From: Daphnia carinata
Taxonomy: Eukaryota; Arthropoda; Branchiopoda; Diplostraca; Daphniidae
Length of the DNA stretch: 64,000 bases
Reading direction: 5' to 3'
NCBI RefSeq assembly: GCF_022539665.2
Contig: NC_081331.1
Location: forward strand, 11,564,638-11,628,637
The notes below the pieces were generated by a model. That model made no database searches and was not told the DNA's origin. It worked only from the letters and a program-made list of their open reading frames with translations. The position numbers were made by a program, and so were the translations under genes. Of the stretch, positions 11,018-23,422 are shown in pieces. Position 1 is the stretch's first letter; each line of letters begins with the position of its first letter.

Positions 11018-14000
11018 ATGGCAAAAAGCTTAGAATCACCGACAAAATTGACGGAATTTGCACCTCTTGCCCCTCCGGAATCACAACAATCCGTCGGTAT
11101 CCGGTCAACATTTGCTCGCTGGTTTGGAATTAACAACAAAAATCCACCCACTGCCATAAAAGAAGTAGCTGTCAGTGAAGCTCCTTGTCCCCCATCTCGT
11201 TCTTCTAGTCGTGACGATATCTCTCAGTCGGGAGAGTCCACAGTTTCCTCTAATCCCACCTATGTAGGAGAAGGGGGCTTTCCAATACAGTACTGTGAAG
11301 GAAGGACACTAGTCAGTGTGCTTACAAGGTAGTATATTTAGCACCTTCATGTTCTAATGCTGTAATAATAATAATTGAATACTTCTAGAGTATCCAATTT
11401 GTTGGCTCAGAAAGGAATGTATAGTGAAGCAGAATTCAAACAATATTGGATGCCAGATTCTGTCAGCAAGGAATGCTACGAATGTAGCTACAAGTTTACA
11501 GCTCTTAGAAGACGTCATCACTGCAGAATCTGTGGGCAGATATTCTGTTCTAGATGTTGCCATCAGCAGGTTCCGGGCAAGCTGATGGGCTATTCTGGAG
11601 ATCTAAGAGCTTGTACCTATTGCTGTCATATTGTTCTGTCCTGTCTGAAATCGATCGACCCGTCCACTGATGGCTCGACCGATCTATCCAAAATCCAAGA
11701 AGATCTCCAGAAAAAGCTAGCCCTTTTGCAACCAAATAGCGCCACGAGAAATACCGAAGGCTCTGATAGTGGTGGTGAACTGAAGAATCGCAAAACGGTT
11801 TTAAAACGCAAAATTTCTCTCAGTTTTCAGGAAGAACGCTTCGCTGCTGGAACATCGTCAAACCAACCTCTGTTGTCTTTAGCCGAGAGAAAAGTTCTTC
11901 TTCACGATTCCACTCAACTCAAGGTAGTATGGCGTTTCTGTTAAAATACAACAATTGTTCTAGTATTTTTTAACTACATCGATTGGCAGACGCTTCACGA
12001 GGAAATCGTCCATCCTCAACGTGGAATTTTGTTGCAAAATCATCGCTATAAATTACGAAGCATCACAAACTGTTGTGCAGGCAGCGAAGTAGTCGACTGG
12101 CTGTTGGTTCAGGATAAGGCTAGCTCGCGAATTCAAGCGACAGCCATTGGGCAGGCTCTCGTTGACGCAGGCTTCCTGGAATGCCTATCCTCTACGGATC
12201 AGATTTTTGCTGATGGCTATTCTCTCTACCGACCGAAAAGCAGCGATATAACATCTTCGATAAATGATTCCCACGCCTCCGCAAACCAAAGTGAGGTTAC
12301 TGAAGTCGTTGAACCAGAAGATACGCAAGAACCGCTTTGGGTACGACAAATTGGTATGCAAGAAGATCGAAAATGTCACGTCCAGGTCAATGAAGGAGAA
12401 CAATCATCCGTGTTTCGTCATCCTGCCCCAGCGCATTTAGTTACGCCCGATACAGACATGATGGATGGTTTGGGTCGACAAAATGAGCCGCAACATCTTG
12501 TTTTGCCGCCAAAAAAGAGTGAAGAACTGTCCCTTTCTACCGATCTTAACAGCCCGAACCCAGCGGCTGTGAGTTCACCAACTATGCCCCAAGCGGAGGC
12601 ATTCTCTCTTCCATTACCACCCATTACCCAAGAATCACTTCTCTTCTTCGAACATATTCAGCGACTCATGAAGCAACTACTCAGTTGGCAGGGCCTTTCT
12701 TTTTCGTGGGCCGACGTCCTGATGCCTTTGGTTCACAGTCTTGCTTACACCGTCCGGCCTGACGTACGAGATGACGACGACGAGATGGACATCCGACAGT
12801 ATATCCACATCAAGAAGATTCCCGGTGGGACCAAAACCGATTCGAAGATTATTCACGGCGTTGTTTGTTCAAAAAATGTCGCCAACCGTTCCATGCCCAG
12901 GTGGTCACACGATCCCAATATTCTATTGCTAAGCTCTGCCATCGATTACCAACGTGTCGAGAGCAAACTGATATCATTGGAGCCACTCATGATGCAGGTA
13001 TAACCAATGAAACCGATTATGATCTGTATCAATTTCTAATGATTTTGGACTTACCATTGTAAACAGGAAAATGAATATTTGAAGAACGCCGTGGCCAAGA
13101 TTGCTGCATTTAAGCCCGAAGTATTGCTGGTGGAAAAGGTGGTGTCTGGTTTGGCCCAGGAGTTTCTGTTCAATTTGGGCATCACTTTGGTGCTCAATGT
13201 CAAGTCTTCAGTGATGGACCGGGTCTCCAGATGCTGTCAAGCAGACATTGTACCGTCCATCGACGCGCATCAACTCAGTCGTCCGAAATTGGGTTCCTGT
13301 CGTTTATTCCACATTGAAACGCTCACGTTAGATCGAAATAATTCGACAAAGACACTCATGTTCTTCGACGGTTGCCAACCGAGATTGGGTGCCACTGTAT
13401 TGCTCCGTGGTGCCAGCCATTTCGAATTGCGAAAGGTAAAAAAAGTGTTGAAGTTTATGGCTTTCGCGTGCTACAATGGACGATTGGAACGCGCCTTTTT
13501 GGCCGATGAGTTCGCCATTCCGAAAATGCTTGGATGTAAAACAGAAATGTTTGACGGCGTCGAAGTGGTACCAAATACGGAAGATGCACCGCTTTTGAAT
13601 AGTACACGTCTCGACGACAACTTGACGTTCGAGAGTAGCAGTCTAGTCATTGTCGATAGCGATTCGATAATGAGCCCTGAGACTAATGCCAATACATCGT
13701 CGGTGCCTGTAACGTTGGGAAAGGCGGTCCCAGACGATACGAACGCAACAGATTTAAAACCTGTCCGGGAATTAGATGATCCCCTCCATGAATATTTACG
13801 CATTCGACAGGGTGATCAGTCTCTTAGTTCAACACCTATTCAACAGCCACAGCAATCACTGAGCGTCCAAAGTTCAACGCTAGCAACCAATTCGATGCTC
13901 TTCCGTAAAGCTATGGAAGATACCATCCTTTCGATTTCGCCACTTATCCGCCATCCGTTGCCTTATCTTGAAACAGAAGCCGGACGTAACGCTCCTTTGA

Positions 14001-17000
14001 GGAAATATTTACCTGAGGTGTTGTACTTTTCGCAACAACTCAAACAATCAGAGTCACCACCTCGCAAGATCCGTTACGGTCCGGATGATGTCATGAATGG
14101 CGACAGCGCTTGTGCTGACCCTGCGCCCGAGCGGAATTCAATCCATCCTTTCTTGCGAGCTCGAATCACACCTGTTATGTCACGAACTGAACTCCTTGGT
14201 TTGCTGAGTGACTTTCGCGCTCGAGGGGTTCGCCCCGGTTGCAAGTTACCCGAACAAGTGACCAAGTCGAAGCTTTCCATGTCCGGTAGCGATGACTGGG
14301 AGAATCTTGCCACCGAAGAGGACAATCAAGCGGATGGAGCCGGGCTTAAAGATTGCCTGGATCCGTTTAATCTTCAAAGACTTTGCGCATTATTCTCGAG
14401 CTTTTGCCAGCCCGTTTCGACCGTCGCACTCCAATATTGCGTTGCTCCTTGGTAATTCAAAATTCAAACACTCTTTGTTTGCAACAGCGATTAAAATTCC
14501 TTGTTTACTTGGGGTTTGTTTTGAAAATATTATCCAGGGTGGTAGAGATGGACTTCTATGGCCGAAACGACATCACTTTAGGAGGATTTCTGGAGCGTTA
14601 CTGTTTCCATAAAAACTATTCCTGTCCGTCGGCCTCGTGTCAATCTCCGGTACCTCGTTGTGATTTCCAAAAATTAGGCATCATTTCTTATGAAATTCGT
14701 ATTAAGATGGCATCTCACATCCGGCGGTTCGTCCACGACACTTCATCCATTGTGGTCATTATTCGACAGCTGGCCAATTCAGTCAATTACAATGCGGCTG
14801 CCTCTGGCGCTTCTGCCGTTGACGATCGTTCTATCCTTATGTGGTCCTGGTGCAAAAAATGCAAACAGGCGAGTTTTAATTTCCAAATCTAAACATTTAT
14901 TTGATTTTACTTCACTCACAATTTTCTAGATGATGTTTTTCAATATTTTCGGGCGTGCCAGGTTTCTCCTATTTCCACAATGTCAACAGAGACATGGCAC
15001 TTTAGCTTTGCCAAGTATTTGGAATTACGGTTCTACGGCCATGCTTACTGCCGTCGCCAGCTGACCAGCCCTAATTCAGTTCCAGTTTGCGCGTGTCCGC
15101 ATCCCTTGCATACGGAGCACTTCCATTACTTTGGTTGTCGAGATCTTGTTGCTTCATTCAAGTACGCTCCAATCGTTCTCAAGGAAGTCGTTCTTGCCCA
15201 GCCAGCTATCGCTATTTCACTTGAAACTGATCTCCTGCCTCAATTGATCGAAGAGATCCGGTTAGTTGCCCAGTTTGGCCACGGCCTCTATTCCGCCATA
15301 GGGGAATGGCTGAAAGCACTTACAGCAGAATGCACGGGCACAAAGTTGGAAAGCCAGGTTGTCGCTATGGTGGAACAACAAATTCAAGAAAGATCCCGTT
15401 TCCGAAAACGCGTGGAAGAAATACAATTGATGCTGACTTCGCCTAACCTTCAGCAAGTTACTTCGCCCGGCAGTGGTGAGGAATCTCTATGGCTGATAGC
15501 CGATCACGAAGTCTTGCTCAAGCGTATTATTGCCGATACGGTGTGTTCGTGGAACGGCCGTCTTCAGGAAGTTGTTGCGGCCAAGAAAAAAGAAGACAAG
15601 TCGTCTGCTTCGAAGCCCCTCCATAGAAATTTACAGGCTTCGGAGAGCGATCCCGTTGAGGCCAAACCGCTTCCACCGGCACCTCCCATTTTTACGATTT
15701 CGCCCAATTCTTCACGCGACGACTCAGCTACCGATATGAGTCGTAAGATGAGTGAGCACAGCATGTCTCCTTCGTCACTGTCGAGCTCACCAACCAAGAG
15801 TCCCTTCTTACGTCCTAGAAGCAGCGTTGATTTCCAGTTCAGTGTCGAACAGCAATCGGAAATAGGAACACCTATGGACTACCGCAGCCGTTCCATATCA
15901 CAAGTCAGCAATGAACACTTGGAAAATAGTGAAACTAAATCAACAACAGCTTTACCTGTGACTCCATTGCAAACTCGAGTGTCATTAGGAGCGCTTCTTT
16001 CGATGACTGGACCAGGCCCATCGTTATTGACGATGCCGTTTCCGTCAACCGAACATCATCTTTTGCCGCCCGGCTCCTCTCTTCCGCTTGTCGTTTTTCA
16101 AAACGAGCCTTCATCCATCATCGCATATGCTTTGGCTTCGGTGGACTATGAACAACAACTGGCCGAACTGCAAGCAGATCTAGCAGATCAGGCCGTTCCA
16201 TCCTCCCCGACTCGTACTTCATCGCCAATCGGACCGGATCGATGGTTCGATAATGTCGAACGGGAAGAACCAGGGTCAGTGTGCTACCCATTGATACGGC
16301 GAGACTTAAGTATTGATTTCAATTATATCTTCTCTTTTTGTCGTTCCATTTTTCTAGTGGTCGAAGTTATGGATCATCTTCGACTTCCGGAATTGCACAG
16401 GCTCCGCCCGCCGGGGCCCTGGCTTCTAATCAGCATTTAGAGATCCAATTTAGTGATTCATGTACCAAATTTTACTGCCGCGTTTACTATGCAGAACAGT
16501 TCCGTGCTTTACGTTCCAAAGTATTTCCAGCTGGAGAAGACCGCTTTATCCGCTCGTTGGCTCGATGCGCACCTTGGGCAGCATCCGGTGGCAAGTCCGG
16601 CTCCACCTTTTGCAAAACGCTAGGTATAAGAGACTGTGGATGAATATGAGTTTGATTGCTAACACATCTGACATGGTTGTTGATTAATAGATGATCGCTT
16701 TGTTTTGAAGCAAATGTCGAAAATGGAAATTCAATCGTTCGTCGATTTGGCACCCAACTACATTAGCTACACCCACCGCGCTCAAAGGGAAAATCGCCCG
16801 ACGGCCTTTTGTAAAATAGTTGGAGCATTCCGCATCGTTTTCAAGAACGCACAAACCAACGCAGCCAGCAAGCAAGATCTCCTTGTGATGGAGAACCTTT
16901 TTTACAAAAGGAACGTCACCAAAAAGTTTGATCTCAAAGGATCAGAGCGAAATCGTTTGGTGTCGGCTTCTGAAGCGGAAATGAACGATTGCGTCCTCCT

Positions 17001-17594
17001 CGACGAGAACTTTGTGCAAAGTTTGTATTTTAATTGCTCCTTCTTTTCGTTCTTTCTTTTTTGAACGTCTCGCTTCAATGCGCAATTCTTTTTTGTCCCT
17101 GGATGTTGCAGTGACTTGGGACAACCCACTTTACGTTCGTGGTTACTCTCAAAGTGTACTCAACAAAGCTCTTAATGCAGACACTCAGTTTCTGGCCTCT
17201 CAGCTGGTGATGGACTACTCACTTTTGGTTGGCATCGATGATGAAAACAACCAACTTATCGTCGGACTTATAGGTATCTATCACAGTTAGGAAATTTACC
17301 TTCGGGGTTTTAACTGTCTTTTCCATACATTTTGTAGATTACATCCGCACTTTCACTTGGGACAAACGACTGGAAACTTTTGTCAAATCGTCTGGCATAT
17401 TGGGTGGTCAGGGCAAGATGCCAACCGTGGTGTCTCCTGAGCTTTATCGCACACGTTTCTGCGAAGCCATGAACCGTAATCTACCGTTTCTTTTTTTTTG
17501 AAAGAGTCAATTGAGTTTTTTTCTAATTTCTTTGTTACTCATCTTTGCAGGATACTTTACTTCCGTGCCTAGTTTTTGGGACGGAGGAATGTGA
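11018..17594 (+). CDS. PIKFYVE: PIKfyve / FAB1, phosphatidylinositol-3-phosphate 5-kinase
   Basis: Makes PI(3,5)P2 from PI3P on endosomes and lysosomes. Eleven exons (11018-11328, 11389-11923, 11990-12997, 13067-14451, 14538-14868, 14962-16274, 16358-16623, 16691-17020, 17112-17273, 17338-17475, 17551-17594) total 5823 nt, 1940 residues. FYVE finger at about 118-182 has WMPD and RRRHHCRICG. A DEP domain (about 283-365) contains GSEVVDWLL. The CCT/chaperonin-like domain lies about 600-780. A conserved Cys-rich block contains DFYGRNDITLG and FAKYLELRFYGH. The PIP-kinase core (about 1640-1935) has VLKQMSKMEIQSF, FDLKGS, MDYSLLVGID, DYIRTFTWDK and the activation loop GKMPTVVSPELYRTRF. ATG 11018 is chosen over an upstream ATG at 10907 because it begins the conserved frame cleanly. 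Intron 5 is unusual (GC-AG; see findings). Confidence 0.95.
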
Positions 17595-18761
17595 CATTTG
17601 GACCAACGCAAAAACCAATCAGGCATATCCACTGAATTCATCAACGGATTTTGTAATAATCTGTACAGTAGTTTACAAACGCAACGCTGAATCTATTACA
17701 GTATATCACGATCTTATCGAAATTAGCCGTATATCGTTAAATTCGTTTTTTCCCGATGTTATATATGTTAATTCAAAATGGTTTAGATAACAAGTTCCAT
17801 AGGGCATCAAATACTACTTAGTTCTTATGTTACAAAACATGTTACGAAGTTATATTTACGCTGTAGTCAACATCACGATAGTAAATTGATGCAGCATTTG
17901 TGATAATCGCAATTGGCTAAAGACAACTCTAGCTATAAACTTCCTGCTTCAAGTTTGTTTCCCATTTTAAAAAAATGTCAATAAACAATACTTGTTCAAT
18001 CTCTTAACGAACTATAGTTACTTATCTAATGAAACAGAATTTATACAAGCGTGAAAGAAGATTCGAAGGGGGCACATACCAGAGTGATATAAAAGATGTC
18101 CAGCGCAGAAACGAAGCGTAGAATTCCATCTTGAAGCCGGGCACATCTTTGAACAACACACAGAAAAACATAGTCCTTGCACGAAGTAACAATTAACTGC
18201 TCAGTACACTCACACATCTGTTTCATTTATATCTTTCACTTCTTAACATTCCTGGCACTATTCGCGTCGCAAGTAACAAGCTAATTAATTAGATTCGAGG
18301 AAAATCTAATCAAACGCATTCCACGGAACGAGAAACCGAAACACAGAATCCTGCGCTAATGCAGAGGCTTTTTAGTTTTGGGTACGCGAACACACGCTTG
18401 TTTGTTGCACCGTGACACAATCGATCGTTATGGTTACCATGCTTAAAAAAAGAACTACGTCAAAATTGCTGGAGGCATATTCATCCGAAGGATCAATCTA
18501 AAAAATACCAAACTTGGTCTTTTCACTACACTCAGTATAGTGTACAACTAAACTCAAGAAAACAGTTTGCATTCTGCCTAAACAAATAAACAAACTTGTT
18601 TCTTAGAAGAAAGCGGACTTTCAACTTCGAGAAGCACTCAACAGTTGTGGAAAACAAAATTGTTTTCGTTTCATAAACGTTGCGGCGAGTAGATGAAATA
18701 ATAGATTTATTATCGACTTTGACTGGAGGCTTCACAACAATAGCAACTGAACTATTGAAGA
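17595..18761. other. PIKfyve 3' UTR and intergenic
   Basis: An AATAAA at 17980-17985 is the likely PIKfyve poly(A) signal, 386 bp after the stop. Beyond about 18.0 kb is the 3' flank of the minus-strand secreted gene. A minus-strand frame at 18532-18879 overlaps that gene's last exon in another frame and is not supported. Confidence 0.45.
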
Positions 18762-19375
18762 CTAATAGAGCACGTGTGAATATGTGACGACTTCGCACCG
18801 CATGTTTCCGCAAGTACCGGCCGAAGCTGAGACGCAGTTGATTACTGGGCACTGTGGGGTGGTCCTGTCTGGACTGCAAGTCATGTCGCAGCTACCAGTT
18901 CGCATTCCTGGCTTCGAAACGCAGTTGTACCTTTAACAATTGAGAAGACGTTTAAGGAAAAGCGAATAATAACGTATTAATAAGGCATCTGCCATTTTGG
19001 TAAGTCTTACCTTCTGCAGGAGGAGTCCAGAAACAGAGGAAATGGGCTGATGGCACCTTGATTGTAATAGACACCGTTGTTGTTGCTGCCACCGTAGTAG
19101 TTGTTTCCATACTGCATACCCGGATATCCTGGACGGACCATTCTTTCAGAAGCTTCGTTTTGTAGAGCCGAACAGGTGATGACTACCATCATCATCAAAA
19201 TGACTTTAGACGGGCAAACTTAAAAGTAATAAAACCTCACATAAGCTCTTGGTACAGAACGATGAAAAAAATTAATGCAGATTGCAAACTTAACAATTAA
19301 ATAAAGAATTAAAGTTGCACTCTTAAATGTTAAAACAATAGAGCCAGAATGTGTAATCAAATTACCTGGAAGCAT
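18762..19375 (-). CDS. Small secreted Cys-containing protein, family unknown
   Basis: I do not recognise the family. Three exons, 19366-19375 (only 10 nt, ATG plus seven bases), 19011-19218 and 18762-18930, total 387 nt, 128 residues, phases consistent. The N-terminus MLPVCPSKVILMMMVVITCS is a hydrophobic signal sequence with a cut expected near CSALQ. The mature part starts with a Gly/Tyr/Asn-rich low-complexity stretch (YGNNYYGGSNNN), then a Cys-rich C-terminal half with CDMTC, CPVINC and CGNMRC spacing. A TATA box lies 71-78 bp upstream of the ATG. The TATA promoter and tiny first coding exon resemble cuticle or other secreted structural genes in arthropods, but no chitin-binding RR motif is visible. 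It is divergent from a similar gene at 20733. Confidence 0.75.
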
Positions 19376-19445
19376 GGTGAATTACAAGTTGTTATCTGCG
19401 ACACTGCTTGACACAGAATGACCACATCATCATCAGATTTATTGC

Positions 19446-19453
19446 TTTATATA
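19446..19453 (-). promoter_or_regulatory. TATA box of the 18762-19375 gene
   Basis: On the minus strand this reads TATATAAA, 71-78 bp upstream of the start codon, leaving room for a transcription start about 40 bp before the ATG. Confidence 0.55.
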
Positions 19454-20606
19454 CCCAAACAAAAAAGCCTTGGGTCAAAGAAGATATCCCTTCCTTCGTA
19501 CTCCTATGGAACATGTTGAATCAACGAGAAGCGTCGAAAAACGAGTTCCTGTTTGGGGTAGGGGTATTGGAAGTTACGGTATCTAGATAGAATTTTTTCC
19601 ATCAGTGGGAAGGGACGGGTAGAAATGAAGAGGAAGGGAGAGATAGATCGGCCACGTGGATGTTTCACGTTTTTTTTTCAGTTTGCACACAGAGCAAGGC
19701 AAACTGAGAAATTTCTCCTGTTGCGTCTTCCCTCCCCATATGTCCGCCTCATATAATCCTCGGTTGCGCTTGTTTGTTCTGTGTAGATAATTTATTCTCC
19801 ATGCCTTCAGGATGCAATATGTAGCTAATATAATTCTAAACGGACTCTACGACCTCGTCTATCTGATCGTTGACGATGGGATAGATTGAATATGTTGCAG
19901 TGCACTCAAATGGTGCATTCAAGCAGACTTCAAATGAACTTCGTTGATAACCTTGACTGACTACATTTTTTTTGTAACTTACTGATTTTACGTCAAGATC
20001 TATTTGGTTATCTTTCTTCTAATTCAAATGAAAAAGGAGCCCTATATCAAAGGAAGTTGATTTTTATATAACGTTTCCAGCTTGCAATAGTAAGCATTAA
20101 ATACTGGTACACGAACAGCTGGCCAGGCAACGTGAACTTCTTGAAAATGAATTATTATCATCGCATTCATGTCGTCCTCCAAACCTTACAACAGTATTAA
20201 TGACGCAAATCTCTGGTATAGGCATAACAATGTCGCTCAAGGGATCCCTCCATGACAGACGGGGACACAATAGCAGTTTTCACAATGGAAGGAAGCGGGG
20301 GGGGGGGGGGGACGCGAGATGATTCCTATAAGGAAATTAAAAAGAACAAAACGGAAATCGTGTCGTGAGTAGGAAAGCTGGATCTATTTAGAATTTAATC
20401 AGAACGGTTATTGGGAATGTTAACTAATTAAAGATCAAATTAAATTCCTGTATTTACTTAAGACCCAAGCCGATGCGAATTTGGTATGCGACATAATGTT
20501 TAACTAACAATCCTCATAATTCATTCAATGAAAAATTGCTGTAACCCGCCAGAGAGCCCCACTTTGACACGCATAATGAATGCAGCTTCAGGGCAATGTG
20601 CCAACG
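19454..20606. other. Intergenic between divergent secreted-protein genes
   Basis: No gene seen. It contains a homopolymer of 15 G at 20297-20311 and AT-rich flanks. It probably carries control elements for the two divergent genes. Confidence 0.4.
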
Positions 20607-20614
20607 TATAAAAA
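20607..20614 (+). promoter_or_regulatory. TATA box of the 20733-21386 gene
   Basis: TATAAAAA lies 126 bp before the ATG at 20733. This supports starting the gene at 20733 rather than at the earlier in-frame ATG at 20580, which would lie upstream of the TATA box. Confidence 0.55.
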
Positions 20615-20732
20615 GACAGGTGTCAAAACGAAAGACGTTGCATTCGAATCCTGTGGCTCATCAGCTCCACACGGTGCATCCAATAGAATCTTGATCGGTT
20701 CTGCTAGCCCTTCGTCTGTACAACAAATCATC

Positions 20733-21386
20733 ATGGTTGTCGGTAAGAAGTTCATTTTCAGCTATTTGTTTAAAAAATACGTCTTAATAAACATGTTCTC
20801 TAATGAAGGTAATCAACGTCGTCACTCGATGATGCCTTCACTTCTCCAGCTCATTTCGGTTCAAGCGCTGCTGTTGACACTCTCGGCTAATTGTCAACGC
20901 TATCCAACCTACGGCGTGCCTTTTATAACTAGCGGAATCGATCGTCTTTACAACCCGCTGTACTCTCCTCCACCGCCACCTCCGATGTCGTACGGCAGTT
21001 CTTATAGCCCAGCTATATATGGCGTTCAGTCATCTCAACCGACTTACCGACCAAATTATTCACCGGCGTTGTCCACCTGCCATACTTACTACTGTTACCG
21101 ATCTGCTTTGCCATTAACTGCAGGATCTACAACAACCGTAGCACCACCACCGCCACCAACAACAGCAGGTCCTTGCGGTAACCGTGACTTTTTAGTTTGC
21201 GTAGCAGAAAACCTGGCTTCCACTGCGTTGGCTGTCGCCTCTTCACCTTACCAATATCAGGCATATCAAAAGTACGATGTCTGCCCGGCTTATTTTTGCA
21301 GAGTGGTCACGACAACTGCACCCACTCCGCCGGCAACGGCTGCCCCCGACACATGCGATGCCTTTCAATGCGAAATAGCCGATTGA
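20733..21386 (+). CDS. Secreted Pro/Tyr-rich protein with C-x4-C motifs, family unknown
   Basis: Not recognised. Exons 20733-20742 (10 nt) and 20809-21386 give 588 nt, 195 residues. The N-terminus is MVVGNQRRHSMMPSLLQLIS followed by VQALLLTLSANCQ, a signal peptide with cleavage expected at about SANCQ. The mature protein is rich in Tyr, Pro, Ser and Thr, with PPPPPP (around residue 70), TTVAPPPPPTTA and TTTAPTPPATAA linkers. The linkers separate short cysteine pairs CHTYYC, CPAYFC and CDAFQC, plus a single pair around CGNRDFLVC. The repeated C-x4-C modules on Pro/Thr linkers suggest an extracellular matrix, cuticle or mucin-like role; this is inference. An unspliced reading from 20580 is also open, but it is disfavoured by the TATA position and the signal peptide. 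Confidence 0.75.
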   Translation: MVVGKKFIFSYLFKKYVLINMFSNEGNQRRHSMMPSLLQLISVQALLLTLSANCQRYPTYGVPFITSGIDRLYNPLYSPPPPPPMSYGSSYSPAIYGVQSSQPTYRPNYSPALSTCHTYYCYRSALPLTAGSTTTVAPPPPPTTAGPCGNRDFLVCVAENLASTALAVASSPYQYQAYQKYDVCPAYFCRVVTTTAPTPPATAAPDTCDAFQCEIAD

Positions 21387-21517
21387 ACAAACGCAATGTG
21401 ACTGCAAATTGTTGTATAAAAGATGATGTTATGGGTTAAAAAAGAATCGTATGTGTTTATTGTTGTTGCATATGGTTTTGCCTCTCTTACCGTTATGTTG
21501 TCCACACACAATCAAGA

Positions 21518-21523
21518 AATAAA
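21518..21523 (+). other. poly(A) signal of the 20733-21386 gene
   Basis: AATAAA lies 132 bp after the stop codon. Confidence 0.45.
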
Positions 21524-23278
21524 AAGGGACGTGAAAAAAAGATCAATGCTTCGTGAGGTTTCTTTTCTAACTAGAGTAGTCAAGCAACCGCACAAAACGT
21601 GCAATCATCTGTAGAATGCTGAAATTTTGGTGGCTTTGTCCATGATTTTTATGTACGTCAAACGATTGCCAGCCGCATAACTCGTTCGTGTGTAGCGGTG
21701 CGCAATCGTCGTTGTTATAGTGGCAAATTGACAAACGACGTGGCTCCTTTCTTTTTGTTCTCTTTTCAATTACGACGTGTGATTACAGAGTAGTAGCAAG
21801 ACTCTACAATAATTAGGGAAAAAGGAAAAATCACTAAAGAATGTATTCGTGATAAGAATAGATTGCCCCGAATAGATTGGTACGTATCAAATAGACGAGC
21901 TTTTTAAAGGATTGCTGTCATCTTTTTTTAATTGAGATGTTTGCCGTGACTTGTGCTAAGACACTACCCCGTCTGTGATTGATTGTTTAATCTTTCCCTT
22001 TCATTCCCATTTCTTCATATCGATCCGCCCGACGACTGATCATTCGCATGTAGTCTAACTGTATTTGCCAATATTATTAGATGACATCATTTCGGCTTAT
22101 TCTGCGAATGCACATGGGAATTTTTGACGGGAACAATAGAAGGCTCCCGAAGATATACCCATAGCCACCAACTTTGCGGAGTGAAAAACTGAAAGGCAAT
22201 AGAAATAAGGAATGCAAACTCGAGAAGCGTCTCAGCCATTGCGCTTTTCTTTTCCAATTTTCTTGTTGGAAGTATTGCTGTTCAAAACTATAAAAAACCG
22301 AACAGAAAAGAAATAAAAAAAGGGAAGTTCGATAGTATTACAGATTCAATTTCTTTGATGGTCTTTTTTTTATTACGCCTCCAGTAGTGTATAGTGTTTG
22401 GCTGGCTTACTTGGAAAGTGGAGACATGCCCATTATGTGGCACTCTTTCTTTTACTTTTTGTTATGTGATTCAGGCCAAATGGCCAAAAAATATAGCCTA
22501 CTTGGAGACATTGAACAGCATTGATTCTTCTGTACAGCCACTCTTACTTTCTCTCCGCTTCGGTATATCGCTCTTTACTTTCGCGATCGAAACAAACGAT
22601 CATGTGGACGAACTACGACCTTTAATTGAATAAGACCGAGTCTCGCACAACAAAATCGAGGGAGCAATGAAACTAACAGAATGCTGCCATTGCGAAATTT
22701 TTCAGGTTAGCAGAGAGCGTTTGCACAAAATGTAAAAAATCAGGTGAAGCTTTATAGTGGTTACGAAAAATTACACGAGAGCTATGCCTGGCATTCCACA
22801 GTAACCATAGTGATGGCCTTATTCAGTAGTGATGGCCTTATTCAGTGGCTACTAGACGAATCACGTGATAATAAACTTGCAGGCTTACCCGGTGATCATC
22901 TCGTGTAATTTCACCTCAATTACTTCCAACCGATTCCCGGGAAGAAATCAAAGCAGCTTGCACTGCAATTACGGCAGCGTAGCACGAGGTCCAACTATAA
23001 TCTTACGAGCCGGCAGTGGGTTCTAATAATGGACGAAATGAGAATCACGTAAGACTTTGGACGTATACCAGGGATACATTCTTCGGCTTGTGACTACAGC
23101 TCAATAAAGTGTATATGGACTCGCGATTCTATCTGCTGAACTGAAAGCTCCAACCGCATATCCGAGTCCATCAATCGTTTGATACAGATATATATACGAC
23201 GGTGCCGTATAAAGCCCTACACAGAGCTCTATCCGGATAGAAGGTCTGAGTACCTTAAAGGGGATATTGAAATCACTG
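21524..23278. other. Intergenic
   Basis: No supported gene. The only clear structure is the 19-bp tandem duplication listed separately. Short hydrophobic frames (for example 22394-22633) lack any gene support. Confidence 0.4.
22808..22845. repeat. Perfect 2 x 19-bp tandem repeat
   Basis: TAGTGATGGCCTTATTCAG occurs at 22808-22826 and again, identical, at 22827-22845. Confidence 0.9.
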
Positions 23279-23316
23279 TATATATATTGCCTGGCTGCAA
23301 TCTCGAAGGTCAGTTG
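23279..23316 (+). promoter_or_regulatory. Candidate core promoter (TATA plus TCAGT initiator)
   Basis: TATATAT at 23279-23285 is followed, with a near-ideal 33-nt spacing, by GTCAGTTG whose A is 23312, matching the arthropod initiator TCAGT. A good donor, AAAG|GTGAGTG, lies at 23422/23423, so 23312-23422 could be a non-coding first exon. The next gene on this strand is the RERG-like gene at 25966, so it may be its distal promoter. Unproven. Confidence 0.35.
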
Positions 23317-23422
23317 TTTTTCTAACTCACTGCAGGTTGGCGTACGCTACGAAAAGCTCTTTCCTTTTCCTTAGTCCTATTTTGTTCCGCAAGAACAAAG
23401 GCCGAAGTTGAGAAGAAGAAAG

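Noticed and set aside
18532-18879. Minus-strand 115-residue frame
   Set aside because: It overlaps the last exon of the secreted gene in another frame; the spliced frame has the signal peptide and regular Cys spacing.
20580-21386. Unspliced 268-residue reading of the secreted gene from ATG 20580
   Set aside because: The TATA box at 20607 lies inside it, and the signal peptide is only N-terminal when the 10-nt exon and the intron 20743-20808 are used.
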